This document shows positions 1 through 12,530 of a DNA stretch of 64,000 bases, one piece after another (positions within the stretch are counted from its first letter, which is position 1; the number at the start of each line of letters is the position of its first letter). The notes under the pieces were generated by a model, which did no database searches, had not been told where the DNA came from, and was given only the letters and a program-made list of their open reading frames with translations. Source of the stretch: Auanema rhodensis (lineage: Eukaryota; Nematoda; Chromadorea; Rhabditida; Rhabditidae); assembly GCA_964057225.1 (NCBI GenBank), contig OZ059899.1, forward strand, positions 5,704,001-5,768,000, read 5' to 3'. A program made the translations under genes and the position numbers.

Positions 1-3000
1 AATAAAGCTTAAATGTGTAGAACTAAGCAAAGATTAATAATTTTCAGAAACCAAAAAGGCAATTTAAAGTCAACCAGAGCAATTAGAGAGCCCATCATAG
101 AAAGCTAGAACTGAACAATAAGCCGGGAAGAAGTGTTGAATCCGGAAAAATCGTATAAAATGCCCGCGAGCAGTAGAAGCTGACGCGATCATACGTCAGA
201 AAAATTTAGAGGACATAACGAAAAAGTAAGGGAGTTATCAATTCTTGGTCACCACGAATATATTATCAAAATCAAAAAAGGAAATGCGTCGACTAGGCAG
301 ATCAATATGAGAAGTGAAGCGAAGCAATGTAGTATAATTTAACTAAGTTAGAAAAAGAAACATGAGAAAATCTGCGAGAAAACAAGGAAAAATGTTGTAG
401 TTCAATATAACGTCAGTTTCAGTTTAGACATCAATACTGATGAAACGCAACCGTGCTCGTACTTTATAATGCAAGAAATAAAATGGATTGCAACCGCACA
501 TAAAATGAGATAAAGAGAGATGAAGCATGGCCTCTATTCACGTTTACACGTGAAGCACATCTACAAAATCGAAACAAATATTTGCAATATTAGACGAATA
601 TTAAAATGTATTATGAAGAATGAGCTACAGATACTGATTTAGATGTGGTCTCGAGCTTGAGATAAACAGATGTTTCGATGTAAACAGAAGAAAATTCAAC
701 CAGCACACCATACGTCCATTGCTGAACATGGGAGTGCGAATAGTGAAAGAAAAGGGAGGGAGAGGAAGGATGAGAATGAGTAGAATAAGGGAAGAGGAAA
801 AAGTTGAGATAGATTGCGAGAGCGAGAGTAATTGAGATGTCCTTTCCTAATCAAACAGTAGCTAAAACACGTGAGCTGACATCAAGAACATGTATATCAC
901 TTGTAAAATAGTCACAGCTGGCCGTTCTATCTTTGATGCATGAGAATTATTTCTTAATCGAAGTAACACAACGGTCAGTGTAAAGTGAATCTCGGAAATA
1001 TTTGTCAATAGTTAAATAACATAGAAACAGCTGCAATGAAAATCCAAGAAATTTTGAATTCAGTCCGGAAGGAGTACAATATCAAATAGGTCAACAAAAA
1101 AATGAAAACGTTAATTTCTTAATCCGTTTTTGTGTATGTTTGCTTAGGATGCTATACATAAAAATATGTTTTGTTAAAGTCGTCTCATATATTTTGGCGT
1201 GTTTTGTGAAATATGAATAAAACGTGAAAATGTAATGCTAAGCCTAGTATTTAGCTATTCCGTTGATCTGGCATACTATGTTAAATAAGGCTGAACAAGT
1301 AGAATTAACAAGTAAAGATCATTTAAAACTTCGTTTCCAAGGTAATACTGACAGTTTTATTGATGAGCAATATGAAATTTGAATACAGAAAACATTTTTA
1401 GAAAACTATAGCAACATTTACTTAGATACTATAAAAAACTATAATGAAAATGCTTGATGAAAAAAAAGAGCATTAGCTTAAAATCAGCAAAATCCTTTTG
1501 CCGGTCAAACCAATTTTCAGGAGGAAAACGTATTGAAGGAAGAAGATATGCCAATCGTCATTTTTTAGCCTTTCTGCCCTATTAGGTGGCAGGGGAATAG
1601 CTATGGAAGAGGACAGAGTTGCGGACATATCAGATTATAGGCTACATCAATGAACCAATACACCCCTGGACCCAATACCACGATTGCTCTAAATGAGGAC
1701 TACGAATTCACATAGCGAAAATCTTTATTTGACATCGTTTTCTTTGAGGGCTAAATGACTAGTGTGATGGGATGTTGCAACAATGTATAAACATAAGGAA
1801 AATGAAGAAGCATGAGCAAAAGTAGAAAGAGGACATATGCAAAATCGCAGGAAGGCCTTAGGGAATCAGAAAATAAATGGCAGGTTGCCCTCGGGGCAGT
1901 TATCTATTCCGGGTTTCGCATTGGGAAAAGCGAAAAGGCAACACGCGTAATAAGGTATCATGGACATTAAGTCAGCAGCAGAACAAAGCCGTAGATGGGA
2001 TCCATGAGAAACATCATGCATGAAAGATTGCATCTTATGAGCGAGAATCAAACTCAAAGCTCCGTAACCAACAATTGCACTCGATGATATTGAACTGACC
2101 TCTCTATATCTTGTCAATGTCTGTCTGTCTATTTAAAGCTGTATTAGGGCAATCGTATATATTATATAGATTCCCAACGCTGAAGTCTAACTCTATATGT
2201 AGCCACCATATGGTCCAGACTTGAAGTCAGTAAATGTCTAGGTCCGTGACTGAGAAGTGCTGCTTCGTATGCCTGAAATTGCAATGAAAATCAAACAGCA
2301 CCATTAAAATGCAATCAGTTTTTGCGAAGAATTAAAGATGACAACGTTCTTCTACATCATGTTGCTCTCAGAAGTATTAATTTTTGAAAAGATTTGAATA
2401 TTAACTACGATCTCAAATATGTATATTGATTAAACATTTTTTTTTAAAGTAGAATTAGTTTCTAGAATGAAAGAAAAAAAAATTCTGAAGGATTTCGTGG
2501 TTCAAAAACATCCACTCGGAATTGAGTGTCTGTTCTGTCTGTTCTGCTAGTATATAGCATCTATCGACAAACCCAAAATTGAATCATCTGGGTTGAAGAA
2601 TCCATAAAAGCCAAGAAGGCTTTAAGAACGTGAGATATCTAAAACCTTTAAGAGATATTCTTGCTTATTCTACATGCTATATCTCGAGCTTCAACGAAAA
2701 TCATCAAAGATGTAATTAAAAAAGATAATTGAAAACCAAATAAAAAACAGCATTAGTTATTGGACTATTTCGGGGAGAAAAAGAAAAGCTGAATATAAGA
2801 TATATTTTCATCTGAACACCAGAAGAAATAAACTGATTAAGAAGGGTGTAACTGGTTTTCGAGCATTCGGAATTTCACAACCTAATGAATTACACGCTAT
2901 TAATTTTGAAAAAATAAAATTTGCCAACTAAATTATTCAGAGCGCAAGTACATAGAACTTGAGCCTAGAGAGTTCAAACCTCTGTTTTGTACTTCAAAAA

Positions 3001-3680
3001 AGAAAAAATAGAAAAAAGGAAGCACAATGCATGAACGACATAAGATTAAAGAGCGTTTTTTTCCAAGAAAATAACAAGAATTTCTAAATATAATCCAACA
3101 AATATAATTTCACCCTTTTTATCTCAACAAAAGATATTCTGATTGCATTTGCAGAGGTAGTTTGTCCTTTTTCATAAGAAAAGTTAAAGAATTTTCACAC
3201 AAAAAAAAGTGTTCTATTACAAACGAACAAGAAGACGCAGAAAATATTGAAAAAGTGAGGAAAACTGTTGTTTTATATAGTTGTGCAAATGGAGATAGGA
3301 ACTTTCAATATGGCAAAATCATAAGCTGTGAAGACACGAAAAAGTTATGCATTTGAGCTGGAAAAATGAGAAAAACATATCAAATAGACTGAATACAAAA
3401 CTTTAAACTCTTTGTTTCATTGAGAAAGAATATAAGAGAAACATCCGGGGGAAACGGCAGAACGAAGATTTCTAATGGTTAATGTGGAAAAAAACAGAAA
3501 TCGAGACATTGTGAGAGAGTAAAGCTTAATTGAAGAAATAAACAATATTGGTAAAATAAAAGAGAAAGAAAATAGGACGAAAAGATTATTTTTCTATTTC
3601 AGGTGCTAGATTTCATAGCTGATTAAGTGTCTTGATAAACTTTTTTTTAATTGTTAGTCGAAATCAAAATAAAAATTCAG
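1..3680. other. intergenic or unassigned sequence
   Basis: No gene is supported here. The plus strand is noticeably purine-rich over about 700-850, with runs of AGGGAGGGAGAGGAAG type. The longest open frames (1866-2117 minus, 3162-3356 plus) lack a convincing start, splice context or family match. A small T-arm-like hairpin lies at about 2946-2994. Confidence 0.5.
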
Positions 3681-5612
3681 TTAGCTTACTTCTTGAAACA
3701 GCTCCAGAACTAATCCAGTGGGAGGGTCTTCGAAGGATTTACAGATTGCCGCTGCCTGAAGGCGAATAGCGAGCTCGGGATGACCACGGGGAAGATAACG
3801 TCTAAAAAACGAGAAAATCAGATTTATTATTAGGATTAGTCGTTTCAAATCATAGAACAGACATATTGGCTGTCAAAAAAAAGTTAAACATCAAAGAGAA
3901 AGAAGCGAGAGAATTTAAATTAGGGTTGCCTAAGCTGATGACACAATCAGCATAGATTCAGAAAAATGATGAAAACACGAGTTTTAAAAGGGGAATGCTA
4001 CTAGAAAAATAAAAGTGACAATACAAACCTGCTCGCATCCAAGTGAGTAAAGGCGTATTTTATCGCTAGATCCTTTCTATTCAATTGTAAAGCAGCATCT
4101 GTTATTGTAAGGCTATATACAGCCAGACGACTGTTTAACGGTGATAAGATCTACAAAAAAAAACTAATTACGCTAATTATTGAAATTGCCTTTGAAAATC
4201 TGTCGTAGTTGGCAATGTGAACTCGTAATCTCTCGTTTAGATCTGGAAGGAAACAATTCATTTACTGCTCTCGGAAATTGGAAGAATAGAAAGCTCGGGA
4301 GAAGACCTAAGAAACGAACCTGCATCAATACCCTTTTTGTTTTCCTTCTTTGTCATTAGAAAATCCAACTCTTGGTTAGCAGCTATTGCCTGAAACATTT
4401 TAAAATATTCCACAAGAATTTAATTCAACCGACTTCATCCATAGGTGATAAACATAATGTTCCACATTGATAACAGTACAAAGAATTTTTAGTTGGGTCT
4501 AACAAAGCAAATCCATCAGTACAGCAGCTTGTTTTAACAGATTCCATCCAGTGATCCTAAAACTATTTCTATAATCTCACTATTTTTAATAAACAATTCA
4601 CTCTAGTTTTATCGTTACATATTGGACACACGCAATCAAAGTAATATTGAGCCTTTAGTGTTCTTTTTCTGTCAGCATTAGTGAGAAACAGATCGGTATA
4701 GGATACAGTAAGCTTAAAGAAACAAAATAAATTACAAAACGTATAAACTTAATTAGTTTTACCAATCTATTATATTTTTTTTCTCTATTGGGAGATCTTA
4801 AAATAGCTTTAGCTCCGTCAAACAATACAAATGCATCTGGATCACAACTATGATCATGAATAGACAAACTGAAAAGTAAAACAAAACATATTTAATCAAA
4901 CCGCAATGATTAAACATACCCAATGTATAATCCTTGTCCTAAATCATTCATATTTTCATCTAAAATCGTAAAGCAATTGGTAACTATCTAAAATTCATTC
5001 AACATGAAGAGCAAAAGAACTTGACCAACCTTTCCGAAATAAGACATAATAAGATCAGGCTTAGGTACAAATTGAATCCCCATATACTCCATTAGGACAT
5101 GTGACACACAAATAAAGAACTCAGACCTTTCCGGATCCTTATTAACAAATTCTCGATCTTTAAAAAAGTTGTTCTCACAGATTACATAGATACTTTGAAA
5201 ACATACTATCCATCAACTGATCAAACGTTCTCCCATTAAAAGCTACGTATGCTTCATCATCACGTCCAAGCTTTAAAACAAGCCGAGCTATCATTCTTGC
5301 CATAGAACAAGGTATCTTTGGAGCACATTTTAATAAAAACATGCACTCATACTAAAAAAAAATAAGAAGTTTTCTATATTTGTGAAACCTTATGATCTAT
5401 CCAGTCTTTCTTCTGACAATCTTTACTACAGTAATGAACAATTCTGCAACGCGAGCATCGAGATAATGGTCGATCGTCCTAAGTCAATATAAGAAACCAA
5501 TAATTCATTAAGCTTAAAATACCTTTGAAGAAAAGCAAACATGGCACGTTGTTGATATTTTGTTATCAGCGACAACAGCAACATATGGCATTTCTTCAGC
5601 TAATGTAGTCAT
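3681..5612 (-). CDS. SMYD-family MYND-finger/SET-domain lysine methyltransferase
   Basis: Multi-exon gene. The first exon ends in a MYND finger start (TCHVCF), and the next exon continues it with [19 protein letters not shown], giving the C-x2-C...C-x2-C...C-x3-C pattern of MYND zinc fingers. The SET core follows as [20 protein letters not shown] at about 4800-4960. A post-SET cysteine motif ([10 protein letters not shown]) lies near 4600. This order (MYND inserted in a split SET, then post-SET) is diagnostic of SMYD proteins, which methylate lysines on histones and cytoplasmic proteins. The motif that usually reads NHSCxPN is DHSCDPD here, so the SAM-contacting Asn is replaced. The start at 5612 follows a TTTCTAG acceptor, but the usual N-terminal SET segment (GxGL) is then short. 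A frame opening just upstream (SVGFLDLK) may be coding, with a missed first exon. The stop is TAA after LFQEVS. Confidence 0.85.
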
Positions 5613-5953
5613 TTTTAAATCTAGAAAGCCGACACTTCTTGAAATTTTAATGAATGATTGCAAACCAAATAGATAACAGAGCCGTTGTATACACGATTTA
5701 AAATTAAAACAAGAAAAATTTTGAAATTTATTCAGGCAAATCAAAAATAAACGAATATTTTAGTTTTAAACCGAAACTGATGCTATGCAACCTTTTCAAA
5801 CTTTACGAAACAATTCTTAATGTACAGAAAAAATATGACCCGGAAATTTAATAAATCTAATGGATCTATTTCGAAGAGATCAAAATGGAGCAACTCGACG
5901 TAGATGCCTCGAAGAAGAAAACCTGAACAGAATTTGTATATCGAAAGAAATGT

Positions 5954-8900
5954 CTAAACATACACTTTTGAATATTCACTCCTGTTTTCAAGATTAGCTA
6001 AGTCTGCATAAGAGCGATCCAATTCTTTGTGGAATTTTTCGGCCAAATACGAAACAGGCGCTAGAATAATTTAAAATATTAAAATACAAATTAAGAATCA
6101 ACTGTACGGAGTTTTCTGTATGTTGATGCTAAATTATCCCAAATCAAAGTCCAATATTTTTCTTCCCATTTGGACAGTGCTAATGTGTCCCATAGATCAG
6201 AAATTGCTGATAATTTTTCAGAACGTACGGAATAAATCTGTAAAAACGGTTTTGTTATTTATATAAATTCCAAAACAAACAAGAGCTTTAAGTTTTCCAA
6301 TACGCTTCTTGGATTCAGAAATATCTTCAGGTGAAAAAATCTCCACGTTGGAATTAGTATAGATTGATTCTCCTCTCTAAAATTTGAATTAATAATGTTT
6401 AATTAACCTTGAGTCTACTTGTATAATATATGCGGCTTGAATAACAGATCGTTGAATATCGATCAGTCCTTGCATATTCCTTCCTCTAGCAACAAGCTGC
6501 AACAAAAACAATGTAATTCGCATAGCAAGGCCGCACAAACATTTCTGATCTCCTTGTAAGACACTTCGTTCGCAAGATTGACAACTTCACACAGTAAGTT
6601 TCTTCTTGAATTAGCACATATATAGGAATCCTCAGAAAAACGTTGCCACGATGAAGGCTAAAACAAGGAATACTAAGGGAAAAGAAAAAACAACTAACGC
6701 ATTTAAATGCATCGATCCTTGGTATTCTAGAGGATAGGGATGATGACGAATATTTGTCAATTAAATTAAATCGAACATGGTCAACCATGAAATTTGAAAT
6801 ACATTGAGCTTCTTTATATAAAAAATTATAGCAGCAGAAAATTTTGAAAAACCTGTTGAAGTAATTAATCTCTCCTCCCGATCAGTAACAGGATTAATCT
6901 GCTCAGTATTTTTGGCGATCATGCTGGCTAACCAATCAGCTTCTTGGGTTTGTCGTTGGGCATCTGCTTGCATTGCGTCGGTACTAAAAAAATATTAATA
7001 TGATAATAATAAGTAAAACTTACATTTTTTCTAGAGCGAAAGTACGAGCATAAGATACCCTATGTTTGAATCTACCCATTTCCATTAGTTCTTTATCGGA
7101 ATGTTTCATGGCTTCTATAAAAGAAGAATTCCACAGATGAGGAGCACTATCACATAACAACTTAAAGTTATAATGAATAAACATAAATATTGAATAATAA
7201 TACCGCCTTCTTCTGTAAATACGTATAAGACGTCAAATTTGTCACTTGATTATATACATCCGAAACCATAAGCCTGAAATATTAAATACTAGAGGACAAA
7301 CTCAAGAATAAACTAACTCCTCCAATTGATTTAATGGAATATTATCGGTTGGCTGAAATATTGGCCAATAAAAACCTTGTAATTCATGAAATGGATATTT
7401 GAATCGTTTGACGCAACTAACGCCGTATCGAGGGATCACACCTCTTTCTAAACTTATTTAAATAAATTTTTTCTTAAAATTCTGCTTACTAATAAGATCG
7501 GATTCTTCGACCCCATAAGACGGTTGTGACGATATATGTACATGCTTTTCGTACTGAAAAATAAAAAATAAAAACGATTAGATGAATTGTTATACCGTCA
7601 TGTCAGGGTTAGGCTCGTACTTTTTACACTTAAACGCTTCCTCAGAATATCCGTAACCATCTAGGATTTTCTCTAGTGGTTTTGTTAAATTTATCCCTTT
7701 TCTTTTCAATGGGTCATCTGAATCAATTCCTATATTAACTTTAAAAATCTGAAAATACTACCACCGATGTAAAAATCATGTTCCTCTTGATGTACATCAA
7801 ACCTCATTCGTTTCACACTACTTCTAAAAATTTTTATAATTTGATATAATATGAAAAAAAAACTTACAATACTAACGGAATAGCGATAGGTTCATGATCA
7901 GCATCCAAAATAGAGCCACAAACCACTTGGAATGGATTTGCAATAGTACTTGGGAGGGAATATTTCTTAAGCAAGCACGATTCTGAAAAAGAAAAAAGAA
8001 TGAAGTGAAATAATCCTTAATTTACCTTTTTTTTTAGGAACATCTAGAGGAATAAGTCTCCATCGAATATTTCTATGGGCATTTTGAGGTGCTACAGGGA
8101 ATTCTTCTTCAAGGCGTTCGAGTAGAAATGTTGTGTTTGGAGGTTTAGAAGAAGTATCAACTAAGGTAATAACCGGTACTATAGCATCAGATTCCTTTGG
8201 ACTAAACGATATCAATATACCAAAAGAGTTATATAAGTGTACCAAGAGAACGGATTAGAAAATTTCAGAGCTAGCCTATGCCGATTTTTATCCACAGGAG
8301 TAACCCTAAAAAGGTTAAACTTCTTTCAATACTGTTTGTGAAACATTACTTAGTGAATTCAACGTCGTCATCAATAGTAATTGTAGGTGAACTGGGAGCA
8401 TAAAAAGGATCATCTCTTCAAAAAATTTATTTTAATATACATATACTTTTGTTAACATACGTGACCACATAGGGTTCCTTTTCTGGTAGCGCATTGATTT
8501 GTTTATTTGGAGGATTTGAATCGCTGGTCAACGTATTCAATAGGCCTACGACCTAAAGAAAAAAAAAGAAAATTATGAATACGTAAAATTCAGAAAAGCG
8601 AACTAATACCGATATCGGCAGTTTAGATTTAATGATTAAAAGAAAAACAAAAAACAGTAACTTGTCTAAATAAAATAACTATATAACTAATTTTAAAAAT
8701 AATCAACAAGATAAACATAAAAAAACACAACATATCAATTAATTAACATTTTTAGAAACGGCTACATGAAAACATCAAAAACATGAGCGATTGTTCATGC
8801 AACCAGTTAAACATGTATTTTCTGTTTCAAAAAATTTCGCTGTATTGATAAAAACGGAAACTATACAAACCCTTGGAAACATGTGCTCACTATTCGCTGT

Positions 8901-11557
8901 TGTCACGTTTGAAGTCTTGGAGGAATCAGATTCGTTAGTATTGCTCTTTACCTAAAATTCATATTCAATTTCCATACTTAAATACAAAATTACCGCAGAA
9001 ACAGAACTTTCATTAACATTTACAAAACTACCATCAACACCAAGTTCATTACTTCTTTTCTGAAAAAGTACGAAGCATACAGAACTCAAGAAATGAAAAA
9101 AACTTCTCTGGTAGACTTGTGCTTGGTATCGGAATTAATATTATCATTACTTTCTTCATTTCTACATGTTACGTCAAGTAACTCCCCTAGAATTGACGTA
9201 GGGCAATCATCCACACAATCAACTATGGCTGATACACATGATGCTACAGAAAATTTATCTTCGCGTTTTCTGAGAGATTGCTCCACTGTGTTATTTTCTG
9301 TATTGTCTAAGGAATTTGATGAATGTACAATGCTGGTATCTTTAATTAGTTGGGAAGAAGCGTCATTAAATATTCTTCCGTATGAGTCATTTTCAAGAGA
9401 TGGGCACATATCCTAAATAGAAAATATTACTAATACAAAATGAGCACAACAAACATCTTCTTCAAATATTACTAAATTATCAGGACTTGAACAGTTATCT
9501 GAAAATGAACAAATTTTGCTTATACATCACATCTGCTCACCCGGAAGAGGTATATCCGATATATTCGAAGTGGATTGGAAACATGGTGATATTTTTTCAG
9601 GCAATAGTAATTGTTCCAGATCTAAATTAAATTCATTTTACTGATTAGTACACTTGCGTCATGGCAATGAGTAAACTTTGCGGCTCTGGTGGCATTGTCA
9701 CAGACGAAGACAAGGTTGATGTTTCAGCAGCTTCTATGATTTTCATGGAAGTGGAAAATAAACAATTTTTCTTTTCTTGGTTCTCGTAACTAGAACTATC
9801 AATAGTTTTGATTACACTGAAATCGGTAAATTTTTCAAAATTAGGAATCCCATCTTTTATTATTGGGATCTGAAATGTGTTTTGAAATGGCGCGACCGTG
9901 TTATATTTATTACCTGTTCAACATTATTTCGTAAACTAGGATAAGACTTAAAACGCATCTGGCTTCTAGGGAAATCAACAGATTTCGGAAGAACATTTTG
10001 ATTTCTAACAGGAGATCTAAAGTTGCCCTGAGTAGATCCAACAGGGCTTTGAGGACGAGATCGATGATTCTTCTTAGCGATAGTGCTAAGATTGTTCTCC
10101 GAGGGAGTTCCATGGCAGCTCCGAGAAGGAGATATGACTAGTTGCACTAAAAGTGGACTTGAAGATCAACTAAAAGATTGTGATGCAGAAAGTTAGGTTG
10201 CAAAATTTTAAAAAATTAAGACAAGAGAGAGAGTAAGAGAGAGAGAAAGAGAGAGAGAGAAAACCTAGTTACCTTGATTTGATACCGGTAGAGCCTTTTC
10301 CACAATTTTTGAATCACCCCCTGTCAAGGAAGTTGTAGAAGAGCTTGTACCGGCAATACTATTTGTAGAATTACTTAGCACCAGGCTTCCGAGTTCATTT
10401 GGATTCCACTTTTTTTTAGCTGTACAAGAAGAATATGATTACGGTAAACTTTTCTAAGCAAATATACCATAGCGAACAAAATATTTCTTCAATATGAACT
10501 CATCTGGAAGAGATATATTAAACACGTTGTTGTCAATCCTATAGAAATTGTCATCATGGCTGAAAATAAATATTATAACAGGCCATAACAACTTCTTACA
10601 GACCTCTTGAAACCAGGTTTCAAAGGAAGAGAATTAGAACGCATGGTTTTCTTAACAAGTTTAGAAAGAGCACATAAAGCATTTTTTCGACTAGTCATGT
10701 TTTCTCTCAGTTCTAGGTGACGGGAAATACGGATTATTGAACATTTTACTTACTCTTCTCGAAAATAACAGGAAATTCTGCCAAGGAACTCAGATCATCA
10801 TCAGAACCCAAATTTTCTTTCATAATAGGAGCACATTTTTTATTGAACACTTTAATTGAATCGTTCACACTTTCAATAAAATCCTTATTTTTGTGAATAT
10901 CTGTAACTATATAAATGACATTGAATGACACGCATTTTCCCACCTTTTATCCAGATGAACGAGGTCGAGCTACTTTCTAAATACAGTAAAGTTTAATGAA
11001 AGTTTTTTTTTCATACCAGTTCTGGATGGAGCAGGTAGCTCATTTGACGAAATTCCAATATCACTTTCACTATCTCTAGTTACTGCTCCGTTTGATTCAA
11101 TACTGCTGTAATAAAACCAATATACGTATTCATGAAATAGACTAACTTAGAAATTTGGCAATTTTCAGTGATATAATCCATCAGCCTACAATATTAAAGG
11201 TTATTATTGGTATTAGAAACCTAAAAAAAACCTTGATAGTGTATGATCATTTTTGCCTGAGCTCAAATCGATACACAAAGAAGATAAAGATTCAGTTCTG
11301 TTAACACCTATTTGGCAGCTAATTTACTGAAACAAAAAAGAGATCTAACCAGCAAATACAGGTTGAGAAAAAAATTCTGCACTCTCTTGTTCATCATATT
11401 TTATCAGTTCTTCTATATTATCTTCGATCCGAAGACATGTTTCTAAAAAAACAGTAAACAATCAATTTTTACATTAAAACGTACTAGAACCGGCAACATC
11501 CCCTTCATCAAATTTGAGGGCTTTAATAAGCCGCTGAGTTCTTCTAAGAAGCTCCAT
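5954..11557 (-). CDS. long unrecognised protein, Ser/Thr-rich N-terminal half and folded C-terminal half
   Basis: I infer a gene of more than 15 exons from consistent frames and 40-60 bp introns. It begins MELLRRTQRLIKALKFDEGD at 11557 and ends ENRSEYSKVYV-stop at 5954-5956. The N-terminal half is acidic and Ser-rich, with likely phospho-sites (SRPQSPVG, NFRSPVRN, SPSRSCHGTPSE near 10,000-10,140), as in a regulated nuclear or cytoskeletal scaffold. The C-terminal half (about 8,300 down to 5,954) has longer, hydrophobic, evidently folded exons, with segments such as NIRWRLIPLD, QGFYWPIFQP and QADAQRQTQEADWLASMI. I do not recognise the family and assign no function. It lies about 340 bp upstream of the SMYD gene on the same strand, so the two could share an operon. 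Some exon edges are uncertain. Confidence 0.65.
10223..10262. repeat. GA-rich simple repeat in an intron
   Basis: Imperfect GA/AG microsatellite (interrupted GAGA runs) in an intron of the long minus-strand gene. It sits between the SP-rich exon and an upstream exon. Confidence 0.8.
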
Positions 11558-12530
11558 GCATGCGACAGCTCAAATTAGCATTACAGAATTCACTCAACGT
11601 ATCTTAAACAAAAAATAATAATACAATAAACAAAGTTTTACGAAGTTGTGAAAAAAAAACCGAGTTGCTATATCATCTAAATTCAAACTGCCAGTCTGGT
11701 ATATTTGTTATCTGTATGTCAACAATATTAACAGTAGAGCGTAAAAAGTAATAATTTCGTGTAAGGAAAGGACTTCGAGAAAGTTTCAAGTTGGCACGTT
11801 GTCTTTTCAACCTTTAAAACTTTTGTTGATCGAAGATTCAAATACCGAGAAATTTGTTACAGAAAATAACTGAACCACCAAACTTCATATGCTTTTATGA
11901 AAACAGTAAACTCTTATTTTTTGAATATCATACCATTGTTTCATATTGTGAAAACGTTTTACCATACCAATGTATATTTCATCAGATATTCTTAAGATTA
12001 CTATAGCATGGATTCATTCTAATTAGAGCTTCTAATTTCCTTTAATATAGTATAATAGAATTAACTTTGGATATTCGGTATATTTATCAATTAGATTAGG
12101 CAAAGCAATTACTGAACTTGTTCTGTTATCTGTGTTTCTTGGAACGAAATAAAATGTTATAAGTGGTAGTAGTGATAACCTTGTGCCGATCAGAAAACGT
12201 TAATTTTTACACCACGGCATACTAACGTAAATTCTAAAATATCCTTCCCTAGACAAGTAGCAACTGCTAGATTTGCTATAAATCTTCAATCATTTGTAAG
12301 CCCGTGTCAAGAACTTTTCTATCTACATTACTTTAAAGAGTATTTAAAGAGAACAAAAAGAGAAACTAGAAAATAATTTATTACAGTTGGAAAACAGACA
12401 TACTACTTGGTATCTGTAATGATTCCATGAAATCAAAAAAAAAACTACCAAAAACTATTATATGAATTGAAATTCATGAGTAGATGTTTGTGGAAAAGGG
12501 AGCATATGCTAGCAGTTCATAGTTCAGGAT
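11558..12530. other. intergenic, between the long unknown gene and arginine kinase
   Basis: AT-rich sequence with no supportable exon. It would contain the 5' flank of the long minus-strand gene and the 3' UTR of arginine kinase. An AATAAA on the minus strand at 12377-12382 is a plausible polyadenylation signal for the kinase. Confidence 0.5.
12377..12382 (-). terminator. AATAAA polyadenylation signal of arginine kinase
   Basis: The minus strand reads AATAAA about 150 bp downstream of the arginine kinase stop codon. Position and motif fit a poly(A) signal. This is inferred from the motif only. Confidence 0.45.

Noticed and set aside
1866-2117. 83-codon minus-strand frame vaguely like a cuticle collagen N-terminal region (hydrophobic helix then Asp-Leu near its end)
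   Set aside because: No ATG near the start, no Gly-X-Y repeats downstream and stops in all frames after it. The resemblance is too weak.
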